Positions 41,178-50,156 of a stretch of DNA of 64,000 bases are shown here, in pieces; position 1 is the stretch's first letter, and each line of letters opens with the position of its first letter. The DNA is from Streptomyces anulatus. Its GTDB lineage: Bacteria > Actinomycetota > Actinomycetes > Streptomycetales > Streptomycetaceae. The notes beneath the pieces were generated by a model. It saw only the letters and a program-made list of their open reading frames with translations, was not told where the DNA came from and did no database searches. The stretch spans positions 30,791 through 94,790 of the forward strand of contig NZ_JOEZ01000039.1 of NCBI RefSeq assembly GCF_000721175.1. The letters are read 5' to 3'. The position numbers were made by a program, and so were the translations under genes.

Positions 41178-42514
41178 CAGTCCGACGGCTGCCGCTGGTC
41201 CGCCATCCGCAGCACCGGGAAGCTCCCGGTCACCGTCGGCGCGTGCTCCGGCAGCCACAGCACCGCGATCGCCCCGCCCGTGCCCTCCGCCGCACCCGAG
41301 GGCGCCGCGTTGCGGAAGGTCAGCCGGGCCCCCAGCACCCTCGCCTGGCCCGCCGCGATCGTCAGGCCGAGCCCGTGCCCGTGCCCGGCCCGGTCCATGC
41401 TTCCGGTACGGAACCGGCTCGGCCCGTCCCGCAGCAGCGCCTCGGGGAACCCCGGACCGTGGTCGCGAACCCGTACCACCCGGCCCTCGACCGTGACCTC
41501 CACCGGGGTGGAGCCGTGCTTGGCGGCGTTGCCGAGCAGATTGCCGAGGATGCGCTCCAGCCGGCGCGGATCGGTCGAGACCCACGACTCGTGCACCACC
41601 TGTACGGTCACCTCGGGGTTCAGCAGCCCGATCCGGCGGCTGACGAACTCGCCGAGCGGCAGCTCCTGGAGCTCCGCCCGCTCCGACGCGCTGTCCAGGC
41701 GGGCCACCTCCAGGACGTCCTCGACCAGCGTGCGCATCGCCTGGGCCCGGTCCCGTACCAGCTCGGTGGGGCGGCCCGGCGGCAGCAGCTCGGCCGCCGT
41801 GAGCAGCCCGGTCACCGGGGTACGCAGCTCATGCGCGATGTCCGCGGTGACCCGGCGCTCCGCCTCGATCCGCTCGTTCAGCGCGTCGGTCAGCGCGTCG
41901 ACCGCCCGCGCCAGCTCGTCGGTCTCGTCGCGGACGACCCCGCCGACGGCCTCCCTGACCCGCACGTCCGTCTGGCCCTGGGCGACCCGGCCCGCCGCGG
42001 CCGCCGCCTTGCGCAGCCGGCGCGAGAGCTGGCCGCCGATGAGGACGCCGAGCGCGCAGCCGCCGAAGACCACCGAGACCGAGCCGATGATCAGGGCCCG
42101 GTCCAGGTCGTCCATGATCGTGGCGGAGCGGTTCGCGAACCGGGTGTGCAGCGACAGCACGTCGCCGTTGGCCAGCGGCACGGCCGCCCAGACTTCGGGG
42201 ACCCCGTCGGAGCCCTGTGTCACATGGGTGGCCCGGCGGTTCTTGCGGACCTCCTCGCGCAGGCTCGGCGGGATCGTCGGGTCGTTCAGCTTCGCCCCGA
42301 ACTTCGGCCCGCCCTTCTGCATGCTCGTCGCCTCGTAGAAGCGCTGGGCGCCCAGCAGCCGCTCCAGCTGCACCTCGCGGGCGTTCTCGATCATCGAGAC
42401 GCGGGCCGCGTTGTGCACCACGAGGCTCAGCGCCACCGCGATGAGCGCGCCGACCGCCGCGATGGCGATGCTGATCTTCCAGCGGACACCGGTCCGCAGG
42501 GCCAGCCGCTTCAT
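41177..42514 (-). CDS. cseC: cell-envelope stress sensor histidine kinase CseC
   Basis: 445 aa. First helix ~12-35, extracytoplasmic sensor ~36-135 (TSMQKGGPKFGAKLNDPTIPPSLREE ...), second helix ~135-160, HAMP (~160-215), HisKA with the phospho-His in ADIAHELRTPVTG, and a HATPase domain (NLLGNAAKHG, VRDHGPGFP, GHGHGLGLTIAAGQARVLG). In S. coelicolor CseC senses lesions such as vancomycin damage and phosphorylates CseB. ATG 42514 is overlapped by the stop of a 32-codon mini-ORF that starts at the cseB stop. The stop abuts repeat copy C. Confidence 0.88.
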   Translation of the reverse strand: MKRLALRTGVRWKISIAIAAVGALIAVALSLVVHNAARVSMIENAREVQLERLLGAQRFYEATSMQKGGPKFGAKLNDPTIPPSLREEVRKNRRATHVTQGSDGVPEVWAAVPLANGDVLSLHTRFANRSATIMDDLDRALIIGSVSVVFGGCALGVLIGGQLSRRLRKAAAAAGRVAQGQTDVRVREAVGGVVRDETDELARAVDALTDALNERIEAERRVTADIAHELRTPVTGLLTAAELLPPGRPTELVRDRAQAMRTLVEDVLEVARLDSASERAELQELPLGEFVSRRIGLLNPEVTVQVVHESWVSTDPRRLERILGNLLGNAAKHGSTPVEVTVEGRVVRVRDHGPGFPEALLRDGPSRFRTGSMDRAGHGHGLGLTIAAGQARVLGARLTFRNAAPSGAAEGTGGAIAVLWLPEHAPTVTGSFPVLRMADQRQPSD

Positions 42515-42609
42515 CCGCGCCTCACCGGCCGCTCGATGCCCGCGTACCGCTGCATACCCGGGTAAGGCTGCATGCCCGCGTACCGCTCCCCGCCCGCCGC
42601 ACGCCTCAT
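42511..42609 (-). CDS. 32-codon coupled mini-ORF between cseB and cseC
   Basis: ATG 42609 overlaps the cseB stop (ATGA), and its TGA (42511-42513) overlaps the cseC ATG (42514). It encodes MRRAAGGERYAGMQPYPGMQ and continues RYAGIERPVRRG, with a duplicated RYAGMQ/RYAGIE segment from a 16-bp repeat (42536-42551, 42572-42587). Perfect double coupling argues that ribosomes can pass cseB to mini-ORF to cseC. Translation is unproven; a longer alternative cseC start is the competing idea. Confidence 0.4.
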   Translation of the reverse strand: MRRAAGGERYAGMQPYPGMQRYAGIERPVRRG

Positions 42610-43319
42610 CCGCGCAGCTTGTAGCCGAAGCCGCGGACCGTGTCGATCCGGTCCTGACCGATCTTGGTGCGCAGCCGCTGGACGTGGACGTCCACGACCC
42701 GGGTGTCACCGCCCCAGCCGTAGTCCCAGACCCGCTCCAGGAGCTTGTCGCGGGACAGGACGGTGCCCGGCGCGGACGAGAACTCCAGCAGCAGCCGCAT
42801 CTCGGTGGGCGTCAGCGCCACCTGCTCACCGGCGCGCCGCACCTCCATACCGTCGGTGTCGACCTCCAGATCGCCGAAGACCAGCACCCCGCCGAGCGCC
42901 CCGGCGTCCCCCTCCGTACCGCCCTGACCCAGGCCGTCCGGCCCGGCCGCGTGACCGAAGCGGCGCAGCACCGCCCGGATGCGCGCGACCAGGACCGCGC
43001 CGTCGAAGGGCTTGGTGACGTAGTCGTCGGCCCCGGCCTCCAGGCCGAGCACCACGTCGATCGAGTCGGCCCGAGCGGAGAGCATGATCACCGGCACGGT
43101 CGACTCGTCCCGGATGCGGCGGCACAGACTCACCCCGTCCAGCCCCGGCACCATCACGTCGAGCAGGGCGATGTCCGGCCGGTCGGCGCGGAACGCCTCC
43201 AGACCGGAGAGCCCGTCGGGCATCGCGGTGACCGTGAAGCCGACCCGCTCCAGGGCGAGCTGGGTGGCCTCGCGGATGACGTCGTCGTCCTCGACGAAGA
43301 GGACATGGGTCTCGGCCAT
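42606..43319 (-). CDS. cseB: OmpR-family response regulator CseB
   Basis: 237 aa: receiver with VLFVEDDDVIREA, phospho-Asp in IALLDVMVPGLDG, VIMLSARAD and VTKPF, then an OmpR winged helix (GEQVALTPTEMRLLLEF ... RVVDVHVQRLRTKIGQ, FGYKLRG). In the known system phosphorylated CseB activates the sigE promoter. A Gly-rich linker (GPDGLGQGGTEGDAGALGG) separates the domains and is longer than usual. It lies 64 bp after cseA, in a spacer containing copies of cseA's last codons. Confidence 0.93.
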   Translation of the reverse strand: MAETHVLFVEDDDVIREATQLALERVGFTVTAMPDGLSGLEAFRADRPDIALLDVMVPGLDGVSLCRRIRDESTVPVIMLSARADSIDVVLGLEAGADDYVTKPFDGAVLVARIRAVLRRFGHAAGPDGLGQGGTEGDAGALGGVLVFGDLEVDTDGMEVRRAGEQVALTPTEMRLLLEFSSAPGTVLSRDKLLERVWDYGWGGDTRVVDVHVQRLRTKIGQDRIDTVRGFGYKLRG

Positions 43320-43339
43320 GGGGCTGCTTCTCGCTTTCC

Positions 43340-43407
43340 GTTCCTGCCCGGTTCCACCGGCACGACTTCGTTCCTGCCCGGGTTCAGTTCCTGCCCGGCT
43401 CCACCGG
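43340..43407. repeat. repeats duplicating the cseA 3' end in the cseA-cseB spacer
   Basis: GTTCCTGCCCGG occurs at 43340-43351, 43370-43381 and 43387-43398. The first and third continue into (T/C)TCCACCGG. The third copy is the codons for the C-terminal VEPGRN of CseA, so the spacer carries duplicated cseA tail sequence. Confidence 0.75.
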
Positions 43408-44187
43408 CCCGTCCGACGGGACCGGCTCCACCGGATCCAGCGGCTCGGACTGCACGGGCAGCTCACCGTCCGTGCCCTCGACGGCGCGGCTGAAGTCGTT
43501 GTGCACCCGGTCGTGCTCGGTGAAGCGGTCGCTCGCCCAACGGTAGGTGACCACCTCCGAGCCGGACGGGTACGCCAGCGGATCCTTCGACCCGTAGACC
43601 TGGGTGGTCACCACCAGGTCGCCCCGGTCGATCGTTCCGTAGACGGCGGGGACCTCGGCGGCGAAGACGTTCTTGTACGAGCCGTCGCCGTCCGCCCGGT
43701 ACACGTACGTTCCGACGCCCACCGAGTCGGCGCAGCTCATCACGTTGACCACCACGTCGGCGGCCCGGCCGCCGGTCATCGACCCGTACGAGGTGTCGAT
43801 CGGATAGGCCTTGCCCGCGCAGGGCCTGAGCCCGTCCCTGACCTGCTCGCCCACCTTGGGATCGCCCTTGAGGAGCCGCACGGCGTCGACCCGCCTGACG
43901 GGCGGGGTCGTGCCGGAAGGGCCGGCCTGCGGCGTGATCTGGGCGACCGGCTGACTGCCGGCGGGACCCTCGTCCCGGGTGCCGGTGCCGCCCGTGGAGC
44001 AGCCGACGCCGAACAGCCCGAAGGCGACGAGTCCGGCCAAGGCCGTGCCACTCGCCGCCATACCGCTCCGGAAGCTCCGGCTCCCGCTCCGGCCCGGTCT
44101 CCCCGGGTCGTCGTCGCCGTCCGAGCCGCTCAAGGAGCCGTCCCCGAAGGCGCCCCCGCCGCTGCTCCTGCCGCTCAGGCCGCGCAC
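43384..44187 (-). CDS. cseA: lipoprotein CseA, negative regulator of the sigE system
   Basis: 267 aa. A lipobox FGVGC places the acylated Cys at residue 63, after an unusually long ~40-residue Gly/Ser-rich N-terminus. The mature part has DAVRLLKGDPKVGEQVRDGLRPC, YPIDTSYGSMTGG and VVVNVMSCADSVGVGTYVY. In S. coelicolor CseA dampens sigE expression from outside the membrane. GTG 44187 overlaps the sigE stop by 13 bases. A shorter start closer to the hydrophobic core is possible. Confidence 0.8.
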   Translation of the reverse strand: MRGLSGRSSGGGAFGDGSLSGSDGDDDPGRPGRSGSRSFRSGMAASGTALAGLVAFGLFGVGCSTGGTGTRDEGPAGSQPVAQITPQAGPSGTTPPVRRVDAVRLLKGDPKVGEQVRDGLRPCAGKAYPIDTSYGSMTGGRAADVVVNVMSCADSVGVGTYVYRADGDGSYKNVFAAEVPAVYGTIDRGDLVVTTQVYGSKDPLAYPSGSEVVTYRWASDRFTEHDRVHNDFSRAVEGTDGELPVQSEPLDPVEPVPSDGPVEPGRN

Positions 44188-44846
44188 CGCTCCATCCCCC
44201 GCTCGTCGTGACGCCCGTTCCGCTGCGCCGGTGTGTGTGCCCTCGCCCCCGGCACCGCCGTGACCGGCGACCGCTGGGCGGGGACACGGGCGGAGGTGAC
44301 CGGCGCCGTGCTCCGGTGGTCCCCGGTCTCCCGGGCGACCGCCTCGCGGCTGTCCAGCTCGCGGCTCTCCAGCTCCTGGCGCAGTCGTGCCAGGGCCCGG
44401 TGCAGCGTGCTCTTGACCGTACCGGCCGACATGCCGAGCGCCGCGGCCGTCTCCTCCGTGCTCATCTGCTCCCAGTGTCGCAGCACGACGACGCTGCGCT
44501 GCTTGGGAGCCAGGATGCCCAGAACGTCCATCAGAAGGGCGCGGTCGGCGCGCTGCTCGCTGCCGTCCTCGACGCTCGCGTCGGGCAGCTGCTCGGTCGG
44601 CACCTCTTCGAGCTTGCGCGCCCGCCACCACTCCGTACGGGTGTTGATCATGACGCGGCGCAGATAGGCGTCGGCCAGGGACTTGTCGGCGATGCCGTCC
44701 CAGCGGCCGTAGGTGCGCACCAGGGCGGTCTGCAGCAGGTCCTGGGCATCGACGGGGTCGGGAACCAGACGGCGCGCGCTGCGCAGCAGCGCCTCCTGCC
44801 GTGTGCGTACGTAGTCCTCGAACGCGAGCACCTCGCCCTGCGCCAT
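44175..44846 (-). CDS. sigE: ECF sigma factor SigE (cell-envelope stress)
   Basis: 223 aa. Region 2 (LAFEDYVRTRQEALLRSARRLVPDPVDAQDLLQTALVRTYGRWDGI, YLRRVMINTRTEWWRARK) and region 4 (LGILAPKQRSVVVLRHWEQMSTEETAAALGMSAGTVKSTLHRALARLRQEL) match S. coelicolor SigE closely. An additional ~55-residue Ser/Thr/Arg-rich tail follows region 4. It is first in sigE-cseA-cseB-cseC. A GC-rich inverted repeat (about 44883-44907) in the leader may be the partial terminator known between promoter and operon in this system. Confidence 0.94.
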   Translation of the reverse strand: MAQGEVLAFEDYVRTRQEALLRSARRLVPDPVDAQDLLQTALVRTYGRWDGIADKSLADAYLRRVMINTRTEWWRARKLEEVPTEQLPDASVEDGSEQRADRALLMDVLGILAPKQRSVVVLRHWEQMSTEETAAALGMSAGTVKSTLHRALARLRQELESRELDSREAVARETGDHRSTAPVTSARVPAQRSPVTAVPGARAHTPAQRNGRHDERGMERCAA

Positions 44847-45025
44847 GACAACCGCCTCCGTCCCCGGACATCCCCGTGTACCGCCGGGCCGCGGGGTGTT
44901 CCGCGGTCCGGCCGTCCTGCTGTCGAAGACGCTACGGAGGCGTTGTCACGGCGATGTGCGGAGCAGCCGTAGGCCGGTGCACGGCTGCCCATCGGTTGTG
45001 TAACAGCGGGACGAGGGTGGGGGTG

Positions 45026-45940
45026 TCAGGTCAGGGGAAGGCGGTACCGGCCATCGGCCAACGGCTCGACCAGCCCGTCCGCCACCAGCCCGTCCAGTGC
45101 GCGGGCGCGCTGCACCGGCTCCTCCCAGACCGCGTCCAGCGCGGCCTGCGGTACGGGATGCAACGCGTCCCGCAACACCGCCAGCAGCCGTCCGCGCACC
45201 TGGCGGTCGGTACCGGCGTACGTCTGGCCCTTGCGCGGCGGCCCCTGGTACGCGGGCTTACCGGCCAGCCGCCAGGCACACCGCGAGGCGATAGGGCACC
45301 GGTCGCAGTCCTCGTTGCGCGCGGTGCACACGAGCGCGCCCAGCTCCATCGTGGCCGCCGCCCAGCGCGCCGCCCGCTCGTCCTCCTCGGGCAGCAGCGC
45401 CCGCGCGAGCTTGCGCTCGGCGGCCGTGGTCGCGTTCGGCGGGTACTGGACCCCGGACGCGGCGCGGGCGAACACCCGGCGGACGTTCGTGTCGAGCACC
45501 GCGTGCCGTTGCCCGTACGCGAAGGAGGCCACGGCCGCCGCCGTGTACTCCCCGATCCCGGGCAGCGCCAGCAGTTGGGCGTGCTCGCTCGGCACGTCGC
45601 CGCCGTGCCGTTCCGTTATCGCCTGCGCGGCCCCGTGCAGCCGCAGCGCACGGCGCGGGTAGCCGAGCCGCCCCCAGGCGCGGACCGCCTCACCGGGCGC
45701 CTCGGCGGCCAGGTCGGCTGGGCGGGGCCAGCGGGCGAGCCACTGTTCGTACACCGGGAGGACCCGGCTCACCGGGGTCTGCTGCAGCATGAACTCGCTG
45801 ACCATCACGGACCAGGCGCCCGCTTCGGGGCGGCGCCAGGGCAGATCGCGGGCATGCTGCTCGAACCACCCGATCACGGGGGTGTGGAGGGAGGCGGCGG
45901 CGGGGGGCGTCTGGGCTGAAGTCGAAGTCAAGGCAGTCAT
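45026..45940 (-). CDS. mutY: A/G-specific adenine glycosylase MutY
   Basis: Removes adenine mispaired with 8-oxoguanine. 304 aa: catalytic Glu in SEFMLQQTPVSRV, helix-hairpin-helix LPGIGEYTAAAV, catalytic Asp in VLDTNVRRV and a [4Fe-4S] ligand set C-x6-C-x2-C-x5-C (CTARNEDCDRCPIASRC). It is shorter than E. coli MutY (350 aa), with a short C-terminal winged-helix-like end rather than the full NUDIX-like domain. Start ATG 45940. Confidence 0.93.
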   Translation of the reverse strand: MTALTSTSAQTPPAAASLHTPVIGWFEQHARDLPWRRPEAGAWSVMVSEFMLQQTPVSRVLPVYEQWLARWPRPADLAAEAPGEAVRAWGRLGYPRRALRLHGAAQAITERHGGDVPSEHAQLLALPGIGEYTAAAVASFAYGQRHAVLDTNVRRVFARAASGVQYPPNATTAAERKLARALLPEEDERAARWAAATMELGALVCTARNEDCDRCPIASRCAWRLAGKPAYQGPPRKGQTYAGTDRQVRGRLLAVLRDALHPVPQAALDAVWEEPVQRARALDGLVADGLVEPLADGRYRLPLT

Positions 45941-46150
45941 GGCACTGACGATCCTGGCACGGAAGAGGGGGCGGCGGTCCCGGGCGCGGGGGTGTCGGCC
46001 CACGCGGCGGCCCAGGAGGCGGCAACGCCACCCGTTCTGTCCCCTGTGACCGGCTCGTGACACCTTTCCCGTGATGATGATCGGCAAAACTTGTGAGGGG
46101 AGCGGCGGGTGGGGCCGGAGTCGGCCCGGATCTCTCGTAGAGTTCGGGCC

Positions 46151-47002
46151 GTGGGATCTATGCGCAATCCGGTCGGTCCGCTTCCCTCCAGCATCTACTG
46201 GCGACGAAGGGCGGTAGCGGGACTTCTGGTTGCGCTGCTCGCCGTGCTGATCGCCTGGGCGGTGACGTCCGGAGGCGGCGGCGGGACCCGTGACGACGGC
46301 AAGTCCGGCGGCTCCGGCCCGGCCAGGTCGATCGACCCCGGGCCGTCGAGCTCCGGCCCCGCGATCAGCCAACAGCCGGGCGGCCGCGACGAGTCGGGCG
46401 AGGACGGCGGCTCCGGAGGCTCCGACGGCGGCACGGGCGCGTCCTCCGGCGGCGCGAACGACGGCACCTCGTCCGATGGCGCGTCCTCGGGCGGCGCCGC
46501 GTCCGACGGGGCGTCAACAGACGGTGCGGACACGGCCGGTTCGGGTGCGGGCGGCGGCGGCACGGCGGGCCGACAGGTCCCGGCCGGCTCCCCGCTGCCC
46601 GAGTGCAAGCCCGCCGCGGTGCAGTTGAGCCTGCGGACGAAGGTCAGTTACGGCCCCGACGACAAGCCGAAGTTCGAACTGGTCGCGAAGAACACCTCGT
46701 CGACCACGTGCAAGGCCGACTTCGGGCCGAGGAGCGCGGTCCTCACGGTCACCGAGGCCGGTGGCGACGACGACGATCCGATCTGGTCCTCGAAGGACTG
46801 CCCCGCCGCGGCCGGACCGCTGTTCCTGCGGGTCCCGGCGGGCGCGACGGTGATCCACACGGTGGACTGGAACCGCACCCTGTCCGCCCCCGGCTGCGCC
46901 ACCCCGCCGGCAGGCAAGGCCGGCCCGGGAACGTACCTCCTGGAGGCGAAGGCCCCGGGCGAACCGGTCCAGCGAGCATCCTTCGTCCTCGCCAAGGACT
47001 GA
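46151..47002 (+). CDS. membrane-anchored extracytoplasmic protein with disordered linker
   Basis: 283 aa. Short cytoplasmic start (GSMRNPVGPLPSSIYWRRR), one helix (~23-42), a ~110-residue Gly/Ser/Asp-rich linker and a C-terminal domain (~165-283, CKPAAVQLSLRTKVSYGPDDKPKFELVAKN ... CKADFGPRSAVLTV ... CPAAAGPLFLRVPAG) with four cysteines, likely two disulfides in an Ig-like beta fold. GTG 46151 and ATG 46160 are both possible; I chose GTG from memory of relatives. No enzymatic motif. Divergent from mutY. Confidence 0.75.
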   Translation: MGSMRNPVGPLPSSIYWRRRAVAGLLVALLAVLIAWAVTSGGGGGTRDDGKSGGSGPARSIDPGPSSSGPAISQQPGGRDESGEDGGSGGSDGGTGASSGGANDGTSSDGASSGGAASDGASTDGADTAGSGAGGGGTAGRQVPAGSPLPECKPAAVQLSLRTKVSYGPDDKPKFELVAKNTSSTTCKADFGPRSAVLTVTEAGGDDDDPIWSSKDCPAAAGPLFLRVPAGATVIHTVDWNRTLSAPGCATPPAGKAGPGTYLLEAKAPGEPVQRASFVLAKD

Positions 47003-47037
47003 CCGGCGCCCACTGACGCCCGTCCGGGACCACTCAC

Positions 47038-47228
47038 GCCCGTCCGGCGTTCGAGGACGGATCCGTCCGCGAGCAGGAGCGACGCACTCCCGGGGGCGGG
47101 CAAGCCCGGCAGACGGCGTTCGAGGACGGACCCGTCGGCGTGGGCGGGCGACGCGGCCACGGGTTCGGGCAAGCCCGTAGGGCACCGCCCACCCCAGCTC
47201 GGGGTTCCGTCCTCGGACGCCGGACGGG
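47038..47228. repeat. direct and inverted copies of the GTTCGAGGACGGA repeat between convergent genes
   Basis: Direct copies CCCGTCCGGCGTTCGAGG (47039-47056) and GGCGTTCGAGGACGGA (about 47114-47131), and an inverted copy around 47204-47228 (TCCGTCCTCGGACGCCGGAC). The 318-bp interval 47003-47320 has no gene. Opposed copies can pair and probably serve as a bidirectional terminator between the 46151 gene and disA. The motif GGGCAAGCCCG also occurs three times (about 47097, 47167 and 47240). Confidence 0.65.
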
Positions 47229-47320
47229 CCGGGTTGCGAACGGGCAAGCCCGGCAGACCCAGCCCGCGCGGCACGCAAGGAGGGCGTCCACCAGGACGCC
47301 CTCCCGGCCCGCGCCCAGCC

Positions 47321-48445
47321 TCAGACGTACCGCTCCAGGATCGACGACTCCGCCAACCGCGAAAGCCCCTCCCGCACGCTCCGCGCCCGCGCCTCGCCGA
47401 CGCCGTCCACCGTCTGGAGGTCGTCCACGCTCGCAGCCAGCAGCTTCTGCAGACCACCGAAGTGCTCCACCAGCCGCTCGATGATCGCCCCCGGCAGCCT
47501 CGGCACCTTGGCCAGCAGCCGGAAGCCCCGCGGGGAGACCGCCGAGTCCAGCGTCTCGGGCGAGCCGCTGTAGCCCAGCGCCCGCGCCACCACCGCCAGC
47601 TCCAGCAGCTCCGTGTGGCTCAGCGCGTCCAGCTCCGTCAGCGCCTCCGCCACCGTGCGCGACCGCTTCGCCGTCGGCTCGGGCACATAGTCCCGGACGA
47701 CGAGCTCCCGCTCCGGCTCCACCCCGGCGATCAGCTCGTCCAGCTGGAGCGAGAGGAGCCGTCCGTCGGTGCCGAGCTCGACCACGTACTCCGCGATCTC
47801 CGTCGCGATCCGCCGCACCATCTCCAGCCGCTGCGCCACCGCCGTCACGTCCCGGACGGTGACCAGGTCCTCGATCTCCAGCGCGGACAGTGTGCCCGCG
47901 ACCTCGTCGAGGCGGAGCTTGTACCGTTCCAGCGTGGCGAGCGCCTGGTTGGCCCGGGACAGGATCGCCGAGGACTCCTCCAGGACCCGCCGTTCCCCGT
48001 CCACGTACAGCGCGATCAGCCGCATCGACTGGGAGACCGAGACGACGGGGAAGCCGCACGCCTTGGAGACCCGGTCCGCCGTACGGTGGCGGGTGCCCGT
48101 CTCCTCCGTGTGGATCGAGGCGTCCGGCACCAGCTGCACACCGGCCCGCAGGATCTTGGTCATGTCCTTGTCGAGGATCAGCGCCCCGTCGAGCTTGCAC
48201 AGCTCGCGCAGGCGCGTCGCCGTGAACTCCACGTCCAGCACGAATCCGCCGGTGCACATCGACTCGACGGTCTTGTCCATGCCCAGCACGATCAGCCCAC
48301 CGGTATTGCCGCGGAGAATGCGCTCCAGGCCGTCCCGCAGGGCCATTCCGGGCGCGACCGCGCTCAACGAGGCGCGCATCAGCGCCTCGTTACCGGTGCC
48401 TTGGCCGGACTTTCCGGGCGTCGTCGCCCGGTCGTTGGCTGCCAC
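47321..48445 (-). CDS. disA: diadenylate cyclase / DNA integrity scanning protein DisA
   Basis: Makes c-di-AMP from two ATP and scans DNA for branched structures. 374 aa: N-terminal DAC domain with KLDGALILD (catalytic DGA) and [11 protein letters not shown] (RHR), a long helical linker (~145-300) and C-terminal helix-hairpin-helix DNA-binding ([19 protein letters not shown]). GTG 48445 has GGAGGAG 4 nt upstream; the longer frame to 48490 lacks such a site. It is 80 bp downstream of radA; RadA and DisA are functionally coupled in Gram-positives. Confidence 0.95.
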   Translation of the reverse strand: MAANDRATTPGKSGQGTGNEALMRASLSAVAPGMALRDGLERILRGNTGGLIVLGMDKTVESMCTGGFVLDVEFTATRLRELCKLDGALILDKDMTKILRAGVQLVPDASIHTEETGTRHRTADRVSKACGFPVVSVSQSMRLIALYVDGERRVLEESSAILSRANQALATLERYKLRLDEVAGTLSALEIEDLVTVRDVTAVAQRLEMVRRIATEIAEYVVELGTDGRLLSLQLDELIAGVEPERELVVRDYVPEPTAKRSRTVAEALTELDALSHTELLELAVVARALGYSGSPETLDSAVSPRGFRLLAKVPRLPGAIIERLVEHFGGLQKLLAASVDDLQTVDGVGEARARSVREGLSRLAESSILERYV

Positions 48446-48525
48446 TGCACTCCTCCGGTCACAGGTTTGCGGTGCCCTTGCGTCCCCCATGCCGTGTCCA
48501 CGGGCGGGCGAGACCAGGGCAAAGT

Positions 48526-49947
48526 CTACCGGCGCGCGTTGTCTTCCTGACGAGGCTGCGGCGCCTCTTGACGAGACCGGCGCGGGAGGACCCGCAGAGC
48601 ATCGCCCATGTCGGCGACTTCCGTGACCTTCATACCGGCCGGGACCCTTCCCGGGTCGGTCGGAACGAGCGCGTGGGTGAAGCCGAGACGGTGGGCCTCG
48701 GCCAGTCTCCGCTGCACCCCGGTGACCCTCCTGACCTCGCCCGCGAGCCCCACCTCACCGATCGCGACCAGGTTCTTCGGGAGCGGGGTGTCGCTGGCCG
48801 CGCTGGCCAGCGCGAGCGCGATCGCGAGGTCGGCGGCGGGCTCGGTGAGCTTCACGCCGCCCACCGTCGCGCTGTAGATGTCCCGCTTGCCGAGCGCGGT
48901 GATCCGGCCGCGCTGCTCCAGCACGGCGAGCATCATCGAGACCCGGGAGGTCTCCAGACCGGAGGTCGTGCGCCGGGGTGAAGGGATCTGCGAGTCGACG
49001 GTCAGTGCCTGCACCTCGGCGACCAGGGGCCGCTTGCCCTCCAGCGTCACCGTCAGACAGGTGCCCGGCACCGCCACGTCGCGGCGGGTCAGGAAGAGGC
49101 CCGAGGGGTCGGCGAGACCGGTGATGCCCTCGTCGTGCAACTCGAAGCAGCCGACCTCGTCGGTCGCCCCGTAACGGTTCTTGACGCCGCGTACCAGACG
49201 CAGCCGGGCATGGCGGTCGCCCTCGAAGGACAGCACGACGTCGACCAGGTGCTCCAGCAGCCGGGGCCCGGCGATCGCGCCGTCCTTCGTGACGTGGCCG
49301 ACGAGCAGCGTGGCCATCCCGCGCTCCTTGGACGCCCGGATCAGCGCCCCGGCGACCTCCCGGACCTGGGCCATCCCGCCGGGCGCGCCGTCGATCTCGG
49401 GTGAGGCGACCGTCTGCACCGAGTCGAGGACGAGCAGCGAGGGCTTCACCGCGTCCAGATGGCCGAGCACCGCGGAGAGGTCGGTCTCCGCCGCGAGGTA
49501 GAGGTGGTCGTTGATCGCCCGGATCCGGTCGGCCCGCATCCGGACCTGGCTCGCGGACTCCTCGGCGGTCACATAGAGCGTGCGGTGGTCGTCGCTCGCC
49601 GCCTTGGCCGCCACGTCCAGCAGCAGCGTCGACTTGCCGACCCCCGGCTCGCCCGCCAGCAGCACGACCGCGCCCGGCACGAGCCCGCCGCCGAGCACCC
49701 GGTCCAGCTCGCCGACGCCGGTCGAACGGGCGGTGGCCTGCCGGCTGTCGACCTGGCCGATCGGCACGGCGGCGGTGGAGACCCGGCCGGCCGCGGTGGT
49801 GCGCACGGCGGGGGCGCCGCCGAACTCCTCGACCGTCCCCCACGCCTGGCACTCCGGGCAACGGCCGAGCCACTTGGCGGTGGTCCAGCCGCATTCGGTG
49901 CAGCGGTAGGACGGCCGGTCCTTCGCGGATTTCGTACGGGCAGCCAT
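48526..49947 (-). CDS. radA: DNA repair protein RadA (Sms)
   Basis: RecA-like helicase/branch-migration protein. 473 aa: zinc finger C-x2-C-x10-C-x2-C ([24 protein letters not shown]), Walker [13 protein letters not shown], the KNRYG motif ([13 protein letters not shown]) and a C-terminal Lon-like domain ([23 protein letters not shown]). ATG 49947. It is in an operon with disA. Confidence 0.96.
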   Translation of the reverse strand: MAARTKSAKDRPSYRCTECGWTTAKWLGRCPECQAWGTVEEFGGAPAVRTTAAGRVSTAAVPIGQVDSRQATARSTGVGELDRVLGGGLVPGAVVLLAGEPGVGKSTLLLDVAAKAASDDHRTLYVTAEESASQVRMRADRIRAINDHLYLAAETDLSAVLGHLDAVKPSLLVLDSVQTVASPEIDGAPGGMAQVREVAGALIRASKERGMATLLVGHVTKDGAIAGPRLLEHLVDVVLSFEGDRHARLRLVRGVKNRYGATDEVGCFELHDEGITGLADPSGLFLTRRDVAVPGTCLTVTLEGKRPLVAEVQALTVDSQIPSPRRTTSGLETSRVSMMLAVLEQRGRITALGKRDIYSATVGGVKLTEPAADLAIALALASAASDTPLPKNLVAIGEVGLAGEVRRVTGVQRRLAEAHRLGFTHALVPTDPGRVPAGMKVTEVADMGDALRVLPRRSRQEAPQPRQEDNARR

Positions 49948-50143
49948 GGCGTCACCGTATAGGTGGGGTACGACAACGCCGCCCGCACGGTCGGCGGGCG
50001 CGGCCCGTCCGCGCGCAGGGCGCACGGGGGCACTTCCGGGCGCTCCCGCCCGAATCCATGATCTCTGTCCTCTTTCGAGGGATACGTTCACCCGTAAGGG
50101 TTAAATGTGCTCAAGGGGCACTTGGGGTATGCGCTCCTTTGCC

Positions 50144-50156
50144 TACGGTCGCCGGG
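50144..50156 (+). promoter_or_regulatory. candidate leaderless promoter for the BACON protein gene
   Basis: TTGGGG (50122-50127), 16 bp, TACGGT (50144-50149), then 6 bp to the GTG at 50156. There is no ribosome site before this GTG, so a transcript starting at the GTG is plausible. ATG 50129 in the same frame is the alternative start. Confidence 0.4.

Noticed and set aside
42515..42709. Extended cseC start upstream in its own frame
   Set aside because: Would overlap cseB heavily and add an Arg/Gly-rich segment; ATG 42514 with ATGA coupling is simpler, though not proven.
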